Assembly (NCBI GenBank): GCA_964531025.1
Contig: CAZHDY010000001.1
Coordinates: forward strand, 868,001 to 932,000
Direction of reading: 5' to 3'
Source: CALMEC01 sp964531025
Lineage (GTDB): Bacteria > Actinomycetota > Thermoleophilia > Miltoncostaeales > Miltoncostaeaceae
Length of the DNA stretch: 64,000 nucleotides
The notes under the pieces are model-generated. The model was not told the origin of the DNA and ran no database searches. It saw only the letters and a program-made list of their open reading frames with translations. This document shows positions 24,594 to 33,468 of this stretch, piece after piece. The position numbers and the translations under genes are program-made. Within the stretch, counting starts at the first letter, position 1. Each line of letters begins with the position of its first letter.

Positions 24594-25505
24594 GTGTCGA
24601 TGACCCAGTCTGAGCGGCACGCGACGGCGCTGGGCGCCGCTGCATGCCTCGCCCTCGTCGTCCCCGCCGCCGTTGTCGCACTCCCTCCCGGCGGTGTCGA
24701 TGAGACACCGGGCACGCCACCGGGCTCGGTCTCGATCGTCCAACCGGAGGTCGCCAAGCAGGGCAAGGTCGGCTTCTGTGTCCGCAACTACCGGGTCAAC
24801 CTGCCCGGCGGCGGATCCGTCGGTCAGAAGTTCATGCTGAAGTTCGACGACTTCGGTGCCTACGGCATCGGGCCGTTCGAGCCCGACAACAACGGTGACC
24901 TCTGCGCCGAGGTGTCCATGAACCCCGCTGATCACGCGGGTGCTCAGGGCGGCGCGGCCGACAAGATACCGCCCGGCCTCTGCGACCCGACCAAGGAGCA
25001 CTGGCTGCGCTTCCTCTCGGGGTCGTGGGCGTACAACCAGGGTGGAGTTCAGGCGTCGTCGCGCAGTCAGTCCGCGGCCTTCACCGTCACGGCCAACTGC
25101 TCCGAGCCCGCCGCCGACGGCACGCCGGCCCCGGCGCCCGGCGGTGCGGGAGGCGGTAACACCGTCGTGCCCATCCCGCAGGTGATCTCACGGACCGTCG
25201 GCACGAACGGACGGACACTCACCCTCAGGTTCCAGTCGGTGACGGCGCACACCGTCGTCTCGGTCGGCCTGCGTACCCGGACGAAGGTCCGCGTCGGTAG
25301 ACAGATGCGGGTCGTACGCCTCGTCTCGGCCACCCGTATCGAGATCCCCGCGGATGGCCGAAGCCACACGGCGACGCTCCGCCTGACGCCCACCGGACGT
25401 CGCGTCCTCAGCTCGCGCGGAGCCCGCGCAAGTATCCTCACCGTCACCCCGGCCACCGGTAAGGCCCGCGGCCTCCCGCTGAACGTGATCCGCAGCGGCA
25501 AGTGA
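24594..25505 (+). CDS. Secreted protein, iron-linked trio member 2
   Basis: 303 residues from the GTG at 24594 (ATG at 24600 is an alternative). The signal peptide ends near VVALPPGG. The first domain (about 30-165) carries several cysteines and ends HWLRFLSGSW...AAFTV, matching the module of its neighbour; a Pro/Ala/Gly linker (about 170-190) follows, then a beta-rich C-terminal domain with RTRTKVRVGR and SATRIEIPADG. There is no membrane anchor. It lies 3 bp after member 1 and its stop overlaps a possible ATG of the next frame, so all three are one operon. Confidence 0.65.
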   Translation: MSMTQSERHATALGAAACLALVVPAAVVALPPGGVDETPGTPPGSVSIVQPEVAKQGKVGFCVRNYRVNLPGGGSVGQKFMLKFDDFGAYGIGPFEPDNNGDLCAEVSMNPADHAGAQGGAADKIPPGLCDPTKEHWLRFLSGSWAYNQGGVQASSRSQSAAFTVTANCSEPAADGTPAPAPGGAGGGNTVVPIPQVISRTVGTNGRTLTLRFQSVTAHTVVSVGLRTRTKVRVGRQMRVVRLVSATRIEIPADGRSHTATLRLTPTGRRVLSSRGARASILTVTPATGKARGLPLNVIRSGK

Positions 25506-25537
25506 TGATCCCCACCACCGACAGGAGTCCGAACACG

Positions 25538-26944
25538 ATGTTGACCCGTCTCCGCTCGCTGCCCGCGCAGCCGAGCACCCCATCCCACGACGCGCCGACG
25601 CGTCGGCGTCGCGCTCGCGGGCTGTTCGCCGCCCTGGCGCTCGCCGTGGCACTTCCGGCCGCGGCAAGTGCCCAGCCGCCCGGCGGACCGGTCGACAACC
25701 CCGGCGGTGCCACCATCTCGATCGCTCAACGGGTGATCCCCGCCGTCGGCACACCTCCCTTCGACGGTGCGTGGCCCGGAGGCGCGTATCCGCTCGCCGG
25801 CATCGTTTCGTTCACCGGCTCGGGCTTCGCCGCCGGCGAGCAGGTCTCGGTGAAGGTCGACAACGGCCAGGTCCAGCCGGTCACGCCCGCAGGCCCCAAC
25901 GGCGTGTTCGTCGTGGTCACGGCGGACCCGTCAGGGAACATCACCGGAAGCGTGAACCTGGCGGACGCGAAGCCCGAGCACGCCACCGCGCTCGCATCGG
26001 GTAAGCACAACCTCCGATTCCTGAGCTCCGTCCCGGCACCGCGCAGCACCCACGCCGACTTCGCCGTAATGTCCTCGGGCCTGGTCTCCCGCCCCGTTCA
26101 GCCAGGAGCGGGTACGCCCACCCCGGCACGCGCATTTGCCGGCCCATCGGCCGCGGGTGATGCATTCAACGACATTCCCGAGCTCGCGACAGGCTCGGTC
26201 ATCCCGTTCCGGCTCACCGGCTTCTCTCCGGATCAGGTGGTCAGCATCAAGGTCAACGACGGCGCCGTCACGGCACCCGGCCTCGTCGATGACGTCTGGG
26301 CCACGGTGACCACGGACGCGTCGGGCAACTACTCGGGATCGATCACGGTTCCGACCGGCACGCCCGGTACGTACTGGCTGCGCTTCCTGGCGTCGACACC
26401 CACCGTCCGGAGCGTCATCGCCCCGTACGTGATCCTTCCCGATCCCCCGGTCACGCCGCCGGTCACCCCACCGGTCACGCCCCCCGCACCCGAGCCGGCG
26501 AAGTGCCCGACGCGTCCGCGGTTCAACAGCATCATCTACTCGAACGGCGTCACCTCGTTCACCTACCGTCCCGAGTCGGGTCAGAAGATCCTCGGTGCCC
26601 GTCGCCTGAGCGTCAAGACCGTGAAGACGCGCCTGGCGACCGCCAAGGGTCGTTCCACCCTGCCGCGCCTCGAGCTGACGACCGACCGGGTCGTCGACGC
26701 GAAGCGGCTCCCGTGGTTCGCCGTCAAGGTCGGACCCCGCCGTGTGGTCGTCGCGATCCTGTCGAACGCCGACAGCAACGCGTACTCGGGCGTCCGGATC
26801 CCCTACCAGCCGAAGAGCGGTAGCTACGCGAAGCTGATCCTGCCCAACGGCAACGTCCAGACGACGCAGAGCGGCTGCCCGAAGGTCACCGGGTACAAGA
26901 CGATCTACGCACAGAACATCCGCGTGAATCGTAAGAGCAGCTAG
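25538..26944 (+). CDS. Secreted protein, iron-linked trio member 3
   Basis: 468 residues from the ATG at 25538, chosen because GGAG lies 10 nt upstream; an ATG at 25502 is also in frame. A long basic n-region and hydrophobic core end near ASAQPPGG. Two modules follow: one ending HNLRFLSSVPAPRSTHADFAV, a second ending TYWLRFLASTPTVRSVIAPYV. A PPVTPP linker (about residue 305-320) precedes a cysteine-bounded basic C-terminal domain. No anchor is seen. It is followed by a strong terminator, so the operon ends here. The module is shared with the two upstream proteins. Confidence 0.65.
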   Translation: MLTRLRSLPAQPSTPSHDAPTRRRRARGLFAALALAVALPAAASAQPPGGPVDNPGGATISIAQRVIPAVGTPPFDGAWPGGAYPLAGIVSFTGSGFAAGEQVSVKVDNGQVQPVTPAGPNGVFVVVTADPSGNITGSVNLADAKPEHATALASGKHNLRFLSSVPAPRSTHADFAVMSSGLVSRPVQPGAGTPTPARAFAGPSAAGDAFNDIPELATGSVIPFRLTGFSPDQVVSIKVNDGAVTAPGLVDDVWATVTTDASGNYSGSITVPTGTPGTYWLRFLASTPTVRSVIAPYVILPDPPVTPPVTPPVTPPAPEPAKCPTRPRFNSIIYSNGVTSFTYRPESGQKILGARRLSVKTVKTRLATAKGRSTLPRLELTTDRVVDAKRLPWFAVKVGPRRVVVAILSNADSNAYSGVRIPYQPKSGSYAKLILPNGNVQTTQSGCPKVTGYKTIYAQNIRVNRKSS

Positions 26945-26990
26945 CGAGGTCATGATGAGGCTCCCCGGGAGCCTCATCCGCTGGTCCCCG

Positions 26991-27025
26991 GGCCCCGGCC
27001 GGATCGATCCGGCCGGGGCCTTTTT
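26991..27025 (+). terminator. Strong intrinsic terminator
   Basis: A perfect 30-bp palindrome (arms GGCCCCGGCCGGATC and its complement, 26991-27020) runs into TTTTT (27021-27025). A second perfect hairpin, ATGAGGCTCC-CCG-GGAGCCTCAT, precedes it at 26955-26977. They close the secreted-protein operon. Confidence 0.9.
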
Positions 27026-27064
27026 CATGCCCATGGCGGGTCCCCGGGGGGACGGACGGTACGT

Positions 27065-27382
27065 TCACGCCGCCGCCGCGACGGGGCTCTCGACCGGCGG
27101 ACGGGCACGCGGCGCCGATCCAAGGCAGGCGTCCCACGGACGGGTGAACACGTGGACCCCGTCCGACGCGGTTGCGCAGGACACGACGATCGCCCCACGA
27201 CCTCCCAGCTCCGGCCCGCCGACTCCGACGGTCGACGGGCCGGAGCCGACACGCGTCCAGGTGACGCGCCGACGACGCGCGGACGCTCCGCCGACGGGGA
27301 TCACGGCCGGCACTGCCCACGGCGTGTCATCGACGTGTTCGACGTGCGATGAAGGGGCGACGACCGACAACAGGGTGCTCAT
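27065..27382 (-). CDS. Hypothetical protein coupled to membrane protein
   Basis: 105 residues. No recognised domain; composition is rich in Val, Ala, Pro and Arg, with two cysteines. Its ATG overlaps the stop of the upstream small membrane-protein gene as TGATG, which favours a real, translationally coupled gene, but the protein shows no clear secondary-structure signature. Could be spurious. Confidence 0.35.
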   Translation of the reverse strand: MSTLLSVVAPSSHVEHVDDTPWAVPAVIPVGGASARRRRVTWTRVGSGPSTVGVGGPELGGRGAIVVSCATASDGVHVFTRPWDACLGSAPRARPPVESPVAAAA

Positions 27383-27807
27383 CAGGATCCTCCCGACATG
27401 TTCGTGGCTCCGCCACTCGACGAGTCGCTCCGAGCCGCTGTGATGTGCGACGACTGCCCATCAGCAGCCGAGAAGAAGTCGCCGTCCACGGACGTGCCGT
27501 CGTCCGATGGAGTCGTCGTCAGCGATGAGGACGACCACCCCGTGGCCGAGACGATGCCGTCGTCGACGGTCGTGGTCATACCGCCATCGACGGTGGCGCC
27601 CGCAGGGCCACTCGTCTGAGCGACCTCGGGTGCCGTCTCGGTGGCACCGGCGGCGAGGAGGGTGAATGCACCCAGACCCGCCACTGCGGTCGCGACCACG
27701 GCGGTGCGGCGCGTCGGTTTCCCACGCGACGCCGTCGGTGCGGGTGGCGCGTCGACGTCCGTCCGGCCGGGACGGTCGTCGGGTTCGGGACGTGACGGCT
27801 TCTTCAT
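27382..27807 (-). CDS. Small single-pass membrane protein with Ser/Thr/Gly-rich ectodomain
   Basis: 141 residues from the ATG at 27807 (MKKPSRPEPDD). A charged cytoplasmic part of about 35 residues precedes one membrane helix (about 36-56, VVATAVAGLGAFTLLAAG) and a low-complexity ectodomain rich in Ser, Thr, Gly and Asp. Three GAT tripeptides occur (AAGATET, PAGATVD, SGGATN). This is reminiscent of the threonine context used by ApbE flavinyltransferases, one of which is encoded 0.8 kb away on the same strand, but no FMN-binding domain is present. Unknown function. Confidence 0.5.
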   Translation of the reverse strand: MKKPSRPEPDDRPGRTDVDAPPAPTASRGKPTRRTAVVATAVAGLGAFTLLAAGATETAPEVAQTSGPAGATVDGGMTTTVDDGIVSATGWSSSSLTTTPSDDGTSVDGDFFSAADGQSSHITAARSDSSSGGATNMSGGS

Positions 27808-27952
27808 GAGACCAGTCTCCGCCACCCACCTCCGACCACCCCGAGAACGGGCTGAGCGTCCGCTGTGGGCGACCGCATCGGACGTCGTCTCACACAAGGA
27901 CACGTGACCGGACCACCCGGACATGCGCATGCCGATCGTTCGAGACGGTAGG

Positions 27953-27983
27953 TCTCGTGCGCCGCCCGAGGCGGCGCACGAGA
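27953..27983 (-). terminator. Hairpin downstream of SHOCT gene
   Basis: TCTCGTGCGCCGCC and GGCGGCGCACGAGA form a perfect 14-bp stem with a 3-nt loop, 25 bp after the SHOCT-protein stop. There is no T tract. Confidence 0.6.
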
Positions 27984-28008
27984 AATCACCGAACCCCGGT
28001 GAGCCGGT

Positions 28009-28404
28009 CTACGAGGAGAGCGCCCGCTCCTTCATCAGGTCGAACTCCTCCTGGCTGATCACGCCCTGGTCGAGCAGGGCTTTCGCCTGCGTGATCTGCT
28101 CGGCCGGCGAGGTGCCCGCGACGTTCTGGATATAGGAACGCGCCGCGTCCTCCGCATCCTCGGCGGCCTTCGCCTGGCGCTTCGCCATTCCGTCGCCCCG
28201 GACGATGACGTACGCCAGGAGGCTGATGAGTGGCAGGAAGAGCAGAGCGATGAGCCACACGGCCTTCGCGCCACCGTTCAAGGTGTGGTCGCGGAACAGG
28301 TCCGTGAGGACGGACAGCAACATCATCAGGTACATGACCAGGAAGAAGATGGAGAGGGCGCTCCAGATGAACGACCCCAGGCTGATATCGGCGACCATCA
28401 ACAT
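28009..28404 (-). CDS. Membrane protein with PLDc_N-like helices and SHOCT domain
   Basis: 131 residues from the ATG at 28404, preceded by GGAGAG. Two membrane helices (about 9-32 and 46-67) are followed by a charged linker and a C-terminal SHOCT domain (SPAEQITQAKALLDQGVISQ, then EEF). SHOCT is a short oligomerisation helix pair common at the C-terminus of bacterial membrane proteins. Function unknown. It is a single-gene unit with a hairpin behind it. Confidence 0.8.
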   Translation of the reverse strand: MLMVADISLGSFIWSALSIFFLVMYLMMLLSVLTDLFRDHTLNGGAKAVWLIALLFLPLISLLAYVIVRGDGMAKRQAKAAEDAEDAARSYIQNVAGTSPAEQITQAKALLDQGVISQEEFDLMKERALSS

Positions 28405-28624
28405 CGACGTACTCTCCTCGGACGGTCGGGGCAACGAGCTCGGCCCGACATGCTTGTGGGATGAACAGCCGTGATGATCCGCCGCCGCTCCGGAGTCTGC
28501 GGCGACCTGACACGGCCCACGCCGTCAGCATAGCCACGCGTCCGACGCCGAAGACCACCCGCCCGACGCCCGTCGCAGATGATGGATCCGAGCACACCGT
28601 CCGCGGCACACCCGACGCGCCGGA

Positions 28625-29536
28625 TCACGCAGCCAGACGATGCTCCGGCCACGCACCGACCGGGATGGGGGGCTTGTCGATGCGACTGAGGATCGCGCTG
28701 AGACCCGCCTTCTCGAGAAACGCGGCACCGGCGTCGGGCCCGAGGATGAGGGCCGTCTTGGCCGCGACCTCCGCCTGCATGCACGTCGCTGCAGCGACCG
28801 ACGCGGACCAGACCGCCGATCGGCTGGGCTCACCGGTCCGTGGATCGATGAGGTGATGCTGGTCCTCCCCGGCCAGACGCCAGCGACGGCGAGCCGTGCT
28901 GGAGGTGGCCAGTGCCCCGTCGACCAACGTGAGAAAGGCCCCGCGCACGTCCGTGAGCCCGACCGGCCAGCCCGTGTCACCCGAGGTGATCACGCGCAGA
29001 TCGCCACCCGCGTTGACCATCGCACGCGTCACGCCCGCCGCCGCGAACAGATCGATGAGGGCGTCGACGGCCATGCCCTTCGCGATACCTCCGAGGTCGA
29101 CGGCCGCACCGACCGGCACCCGGACCGTGGCGGCGTCGACGTCGATGACGATGTCCCGCCACGCCCCACCGGGACGCGCCCGCGCGATACGGAAGTGCGA
29201 CGGCGACGACCGCTCGAAGCTGTGCGCGTAGCCGGCCGCGACGAGCTGCCGTCCGAGGGCCGGATCGAACAGGCCCTTGGTCGCCCATGCCGCACGCAGG
29301 GCCGCCACGATCACACGGAGAAGGAGCGGGCTCACCGGGACCGCGGATCCCGCGCGGGCATTCAGACGGGAGAGCTCGGAGTCCGGACGGAACCGGCTGA
29401 GCACGGCCTCCCAGTTCTCGAAGAGATCTCGCGCCTCGACGAGGAGATCTCCGGCTTCACGATGCTCCACCCGGACCGTGATGTCGGTTCCCATCGCCGT
29501 GAAGGTGGTGCTGACCGGGCTTACGACGGCATTCAT
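28625..29536 (-). CDS. apbE: FAD:protein FMN transferase (ApbE family)
   Basis: 303 residues from the ATG at 29536 with AGGAGC just upstream. ApbE motifs are present: LSRFRPDSELSRLN, DPALG, VDLGGIAKGMAVD, NAGGDLRV and HLIDPRTGEP. The enzyme uses FAD and Mg2+ to attach FMN covalently to a threonine of a target protein. No lipobox or obvious signal is visible, so it may act in the cytoplasm or be exported by another route. No FMN-binding-domain substrate is encoded in the window. Confidence 0.9.
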   Translation of the reverse strand: MNAVVSPVSTTFTAMGTDITVRVEHREAGDLLVEARDLFENWEAVLSRFRPDSELSRLNARAGSAVPVSPLLLRVIVAALRAAWATKGLFDPALGRQLVAAGYAHSFERSSPSHFRIARARPGGAWRDIVIDVDAATVRVPVGAAVDLGGIAKGMAVDALIDLFAAAGVTRAMVNAGGDLRVITSGDTGWPVGLTDVRGAFLTLVDGALATSSTARRRWRLAGEDQHHLIDPRTGEPSRSAVWSASVAAATCMQAEVAAKTALILGPDAGAAFLEKAGLSAILSRIDKPPIPVGAWPEHRLAA

Positions 29537-30018
29537 GACGCTCCTTGCATTTCGGGGGCGGCCACATTCGGATGAGTCCGGCTGCGACGGCCTGCGGACG
29601 AACGGGGTTCGGTGATGCACCCATGCTGAACGACGATCCTGCGGCCGAGCACCGAGAGCCCTGAGCGCATCCTGAGAAGGACGCCGCTGCCCCGGTGCCG
29701 CGTCGTCTCTCGATTAGTGTTTATATGACATATATGAGTGCAACCGGCTGCCGTCAGAACGGTCTCGCAGCCCGAGGGCCGCGCGTCTCACCGGACGCCC
29801 TGCGATCTCGGACGAGGAGACCGCCCCTGTCCGACGACAGGACTTCGGTCACCGTGGCAACCGAATTCCCCGACCGGACCCTCCACGGTGGTCGCAACGT
29901 ACCCGTCGACACGGGTCGCGTTGATAGTCCCGACGGTAGGTGACATGCTCGCGAGATGGGTGATTCCGCGGAATCACCCATCTCGGCCCGATCGATTCGA
30001 TGAGACCAAGGGGATCGG
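29537..30018. other. Divergent intergenic region upstream of DyP-encapsulin
   Basis: 482 bp. It contains an AT-rich island at about 29712-29735 (TTTATATGACATATATGAG), a possible -35 TTGATA near 29920, and the 34-bp palindrome at 29952-29985. Short open frames here have no coding character. Confidence 0.5.
29952..29985. repeat. 34-bp perfect palindrome before DyP-encapsulin operon
   Basis: Left arm CGAGATGGGTGATTCCG (29952-29968) and right arm CGGAATCACCCATCTCG (29969-29985) are exact complements. It ends 33 bp before the DyP ATG. It may be an operator or an mRNA hairpin. Its 13-nt segment GATGGGTGATTCC recurs exactly at the end of the encapsulin gene. Confidence 0.8.
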
Positions 30019-31173
30019 ATGACCCATCCGGCGCAATCGCAGATGATCCTGGCACCGCTCACCGAGGCCGCGATCTTCCTCGTGGCCCGTGTCCATCCCA
30101 CCGGTGACGAGGCACTGCTCGATCTTTTCGCCGACTCGGGGAGCCTCGTCAGATCGGTGGGTTTCCGCGAGCCGCGCTGCGAGCTCAGCCTGGTCGTCGG
30201 CATCGGGGCGTCCATCTGGCCCCGGCTCTACCACTTCGATCCGCCGGCCCGTCTCCATCCCTTCAGACCACTCTCCGGCGACACCCATTCTGCGCCCTCC
30301 ACGCCGGGCGACGTGCTCTTCCACATCCGTGCACGACGCATGGACCTCTGCTTCGAGCTGGCATCGCTCATCACCCGGCGCATGGGGCGGCACATGGAGG
30401 TCGTGGACGAGGTGCACGGCTTCCGCTACTTCGACTCGCGCGACCTGCTGGGTTTCGTCGATGGCACCGAGAACCCCGAGGGAGCCGACGCCGTGAGCGC
30501 CATCTACATCACCGATGAGCAGGAACCCTCCTATGCGGGTGGCAGCTACGTGATCGTCCAGAAGTACCTCCACGACATGGACGCATGGAACGCGCTCTCT
30601 ACCGAGGAGCAGGAGCAGGCCATCGGCCGCTACAAGCTCAACGACGTCGAGATGGCCGACGACGTCAAACCCTCGAACTCGCACGTGGCGCTCAACACCG
30701 TTACCGACGAGACCGGCGAGGAGCTGGACATCGTCCGCGACAACATGTCGTTCGGCCGGCCGGGCTCGGACGAGTACGGCACGTACTTCATCGGCTACGC
30801 CGCGGATCCCGGCATCACCGAGACGATGCTCGAGAACATGTTCATCGGCGACCCGCCCGGCAACCACGACCGCATCCTCGATTTCTCGACCGCCATCACG
30901 GGATGCCTCTTCTTCGTGCCCACCGCGGACTTCCTCGAGGATCCTCATGGGGCCGTCGGTGCCACGTCGGTCGCCCTGGCGGGAGCCGACCGAACCATCG
31001 TGCCCGCCGGCACCTTCCCCGAGGCCCCGTCCGTGGCGACCGCTCCGCAGACCCCGGACGACACCCCGTACGACGATGCCCCGTCGGACGACGACACCGA
31101 CACCGACGACCCGACACCACCGCCCACCGATGGTTCGCTGGGTATCGGCAGCCTGAAAGGACTGACGACATGA
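30019..31173 (+). CDS. DyP-type heme peroxidase, encapsulin cargo
   Basis: 384 residues. A dye-decolorising peroxidase (B type) with the distal signature GFVDGTEN, the heme-side segment SNSHVALN and RDNMSFGRPG. After residue about 310 comes an acidic, proline-rich linker and the C-terminal targeting peptide DGSLGIGSLKGL, which matches the encapsulin cargo-loading motif. It would be packaged in the shell encoded next. AAGGGGAT precedes the ATG; the stop overlaps the shell gene (ATGA). Likely role: peroxide-dependent oxidation inside the nanocompartment, in oxidative-stress defence. Confidence 0.95.
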   Translation: MTHPAQSQMILAPLTEAAIFLVARVHPTGDEALLDLFADSGSLVRSVGFREPRCELSLVVGIGASIWPRLYHFDPPARLHPFRPLSGDTHSAPSTPGDVLFHIRARRMDLCFELASLITRRMGRHMEVVDEVHGFRYFDSRDLLGFVDGTENPEGADAVSAIYITDEQEPSYAGGSYVIVQKYLHDMDAWNALSTEEQEQAIGRYKLNDVEMADDVKPSNSHVALNTVTDETGEELDIVRDNMSFGRPGSDEYGTYFIGYAADPGITETMLENMFIGDPPGNHDRILDFSTAITGCLFFVPTADFLEDPHGAVGATSVALAGADRTIVPAGTFPEAPSVATAPQTPDDTPYDDAPSDDDTDTDDPTPPPTDGSLGIGSLKGLTT

Positions 31174-31970
31174 ACAACCTGCACCGCGAGCTGGCCCCGA
31201 TCACCCCCGATGCCTGGGCGCAGATCGAGGAGGAGGCCCGCCGCACGTTCAAGCGCACCGTGGCCGGCCGGCGGGTGGTCGACGTGGTCGGGCCCTCCGG
31301 CCCGTCGCTCGCCGGCGTGGGCACCGGACACCTGAAGGAGGTCACCTCCCACAGCGAGGGTGTCCGCGTACGTCGCCGCGAGGTCCAGCCGCTGATCGAG
31401 TTGCGGATCCCGTTCATCGTCACCCGGGATGCCGTGGACGACGTCGAACGCGGCAGCCAGGACTCGGACTGGCAACCCGTGAAGGACGCCGTGCTGAAGA
31501 TCGCCTACGCCGAGGACCGCGCCATCTTCGACGGGCTCTCCGACGGCGGCATCACCGGTATCCGCCCCACCAGCTCCAACAAGCGGCTCGCCCTGCCCGA
31601 CGACGTCGAGGACTATCCGGACGTCGTCGCCCAGGCACTCAGCGAGTTGCGCCTGGCGGGTGTCGACGGCCCCTACAAGGTGCTCCTGTCGGCCACGGCA
31701 TACACGGCCCTGGCCGAGACCACCGCCCACGGCTACCCGGTGCTGCGACACGTCGCCCGGCTGGTCGGCGAGGACGACCTCATCTGGGCACCCGCCATCG
31801 AGGGCGGCGCGGTCGTCTCATGCCGCGGCGGCGACTACCAGCTCACGCTGGGCGAGGATCTGTCGATCGGCTACTGGTCGCACGACGCGGAGAACATCCA
31901 GCTCTACCTGCAGGAGTCGTTCACCTTCCTCCCGTTCACCGCGGAGGCGAGCGTGACCCTCGATGGGTGA
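31170..31970 (+). CDS. Encapsulin shell protein (family 1)
   Basis: 266 residues, the usual size for T=1 encapsulins with HK97 fold. It begins MNNLHRELAPITPDAWAQIE, with the conserved N-terminal cargo-docking helix, RTFKRTVAGRRVVDVVGP, and the shell motif SFTFLPFTAEASV at the C-terminus. It assembles into a protein nanocompartment that holds the DyP peroxidase encoded immediately upstream (ATGA overlap). The stop codon lies inside a 13-nt repeat shared with the upstream palindrome. Confidence 0.95.
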   Translation: MNNLHRELAPITPDAWAQIEEEARRTFKRTVAGRRVVDVVGPSGPSLAGVGTGHLKEVTSHSEGVRVRRREVQPLIELRIPFIVTRDAVDDVERGSQDSDWQPVKDAVLKIAYAEDRAIFDGLSDGGITGIRPTSSNKRLALPDDVEDYPDVVAQALSELRLAGVDGPYKVLLSATAYTALAETTAHGYPVLRHVARLVGEDDLIWAPAIEGGAVVSCRGGDYQLTLGEDLSIGYWSHDAENIQLYLQESFTFLPFTAEASVTLDG

Positions 31971-31974
31971 TTCC
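31962..31974. repeat. Direct repeat of palindrome segment at operon end
   Basis: GATGGGTGATTCC repeats 29955-29967 exactly, and includes the encapsulin TGA. The two copies bracket the DyP-encapsulin operon almost precisely. Confidence 0.65.
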
Positions 31975-31989
31975 AAGTAGGTCCTCAGG

Positions 31990-32028
31990 CCGAGAGGGCC
32001 GGATCACGAGCAGGGTCCGGCCCCTCGG
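31990..32028. terminator. Hairpin after encapsulin
   Basis: CCGAGAGGGCCGGA and TCCGGCCCCTCGG form a long stem with one bulged A. It lies between the encapsulin gene and the convergent secreted-protein gene. No T tract. Confidence 0.6.
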
Positions 32029-32146
32029 GACGGAGCCTCGGCGACGATCGGGCCGTGCGGACACCACCCTGACCATCGGGCATGCGACGACACCGCGCAT
32101 CCAGCGGCGGCGCGGACCACAGCCACGCCGCCGTGGCACCACTCAT

Positions 32147-33268
32147 CTAGTCCTCGTCCGAAGCGTCGGCAGCCGACGTGAGCATGCCCGACGCCGGACC
32201 CATGAAGCCGACCCCGTCGAGGATCAGGCCCTCCTGCACATCCGGCACATCGAACTCGTTCAGAAAGACGAGGATCGAAAGGGAACTCACATTCCCGGCG
32301 TCGGTCACCAGGACGAGTCGCCCGTCGACCTCCACACGGTACGAGCCCTGCTCGATCACCGGGTGTTCTCCGTCAAGATCCTCCAACGCCGTGGTCGTGC
32401 GCGTGAACCGGCCGTCCGCCGTGAACGACATGGTCTGGCAGTCGGTCACGCAGAGGTTGCTCACCGTCGTCGCGAAGGTTCGGGCCGCGGCGGGCGCTAC
32501 GGCCTCCACAAGGCTGATGTCGCCGAGGGACAGCGAATGCGGTCCGGAGGTGGTGCCCGTAAGCCCGCCGACGGTGAACTCGCGTGTCGCCGCCGAGTAG
32601 CGGTAGGCCAGGCAGCCATCGCCCGATCCGACCGCTGTGGCGGCCGTGCACACGGGCAGCCCTCCGCGCGGAGTGCCCCGGTAGACGAACCGGGCGTCGG
32701 CGAAGTAGTAGGCACGGTAGACGGCGCCCTCATCAAGCGACGAGACGTCGTAGAAGTAGCGTCCGACGAGCGGGTTGGCGGCGACTCCTGGCGACGGTGT
32801 CCGAGCGCCGTTACCCGGTCCGGTACCGGGCGTGACGTGGCGGTCCGTAATCCTCATGGTGACGCGTCGTTCGGCGACGACCCGTCCGGAGCGCGTGACC
32901 CGAATCGTGACCTTCGACGTCGGAGCCGTCGTCGCCGTGGAGCGGAGACGGACCACGACGGTCGTCGACCTCCTCGGACCCACGGAGGGAACCGTGCGCC
33001 GGCGCGAACCGGCGCGGGCACCTGCGACCTGCACGGTGACCCCCTTCGGGGGGACCACCGACATGGCGACGTCCCGGACGGTCCGTGACGTCCGATTGGT
33101 GATGCGGACCGTCACCGTGGACCACGATCCGCGCTCGACCGCCTTGGGCGTCGTCGCGGAAACGACGACGGACGGGTTCGGCTTCGCGTTCGCTGGGGCG
33201 GCGGACAGGACCACCGCGAGGAGGGCGACGGCCATCAGGGCACGGCGGAACGACGGGAGAACGCGCAT
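32147..33268 (-). CDS. Secreted protein with CARDB/NEW3-like domain
   Basis: 373 residues from the ATG at 33268 (the frame is open to 33340). The signal peptide ends at APANA (about residue 27). Residues about 35-135 look like an immunoglobulin-like domain (VERGSWSTVTVRITNRTSRT), and a Pro/Gly linker near 150-165 leads to a second domain of about 200 residues with four cysteines (VCTAATAVGSGDGC and LCVTDC). No anchor is seen. I do not recognise the C-terminal domain. Divergent from the choice-of-anchor protein gene. Confidence 0.65.
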   Translation of the reverse strand: MRVLPSFRRALMAVALLAVVLSAAPANAKPNPSVVVSATTPKAVERGSWSTVTVRITNRTSRTVRDVAMSVVPPKGVTVQVAGARAGSRRRTVPSVGPRRSTTVVVRLRSTATTAPTSKVTIRVTRSGRVVAERRVTMRITDRHVTPGTGPGNGARTPSPGVAANPLVGRYFYDVSSLDEGAVYRAYYFADARFVYRGTPRGGLPVCTAATAVGSGDGCLAYRYSAATREFTVGGLTGTTSGPHSLSLGDISLVEAVAPAAARTFATTVSNLCVTDCQTMSFTADGRFTRTTTALEDLDGEHPVIEQGSYRVEVDGRLVLVTDAGNVSSLSILVFLNEFDVPDVQEGLILDGVGFMGPASGMLTSAADASDED

Positions 33269-33468
33269 GACCGGTTCTTCGACCGGAGGGCGGGTGGGCT
33301 TAACCCGGGACGGCCGGCCCGAGACGGACGATGCCACCACCTCGTCACCTTCGTGTCACCGGATCCTCGATACCCGTTCACCGTCCGGCATCCCGGGACG
33401 GGTTTGACGTTTTCTAGGTTCGGATCGCCGCTGAGAGCGCGCACCCGACAAAGACGACAAGGAACGCC

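Noticed and set aside
29695..29943. Small frames in the AT-richer region before the DyP gene
   Set aside because: No ribosome sites, no protein-like pattern and overlapping candidates in several frames.
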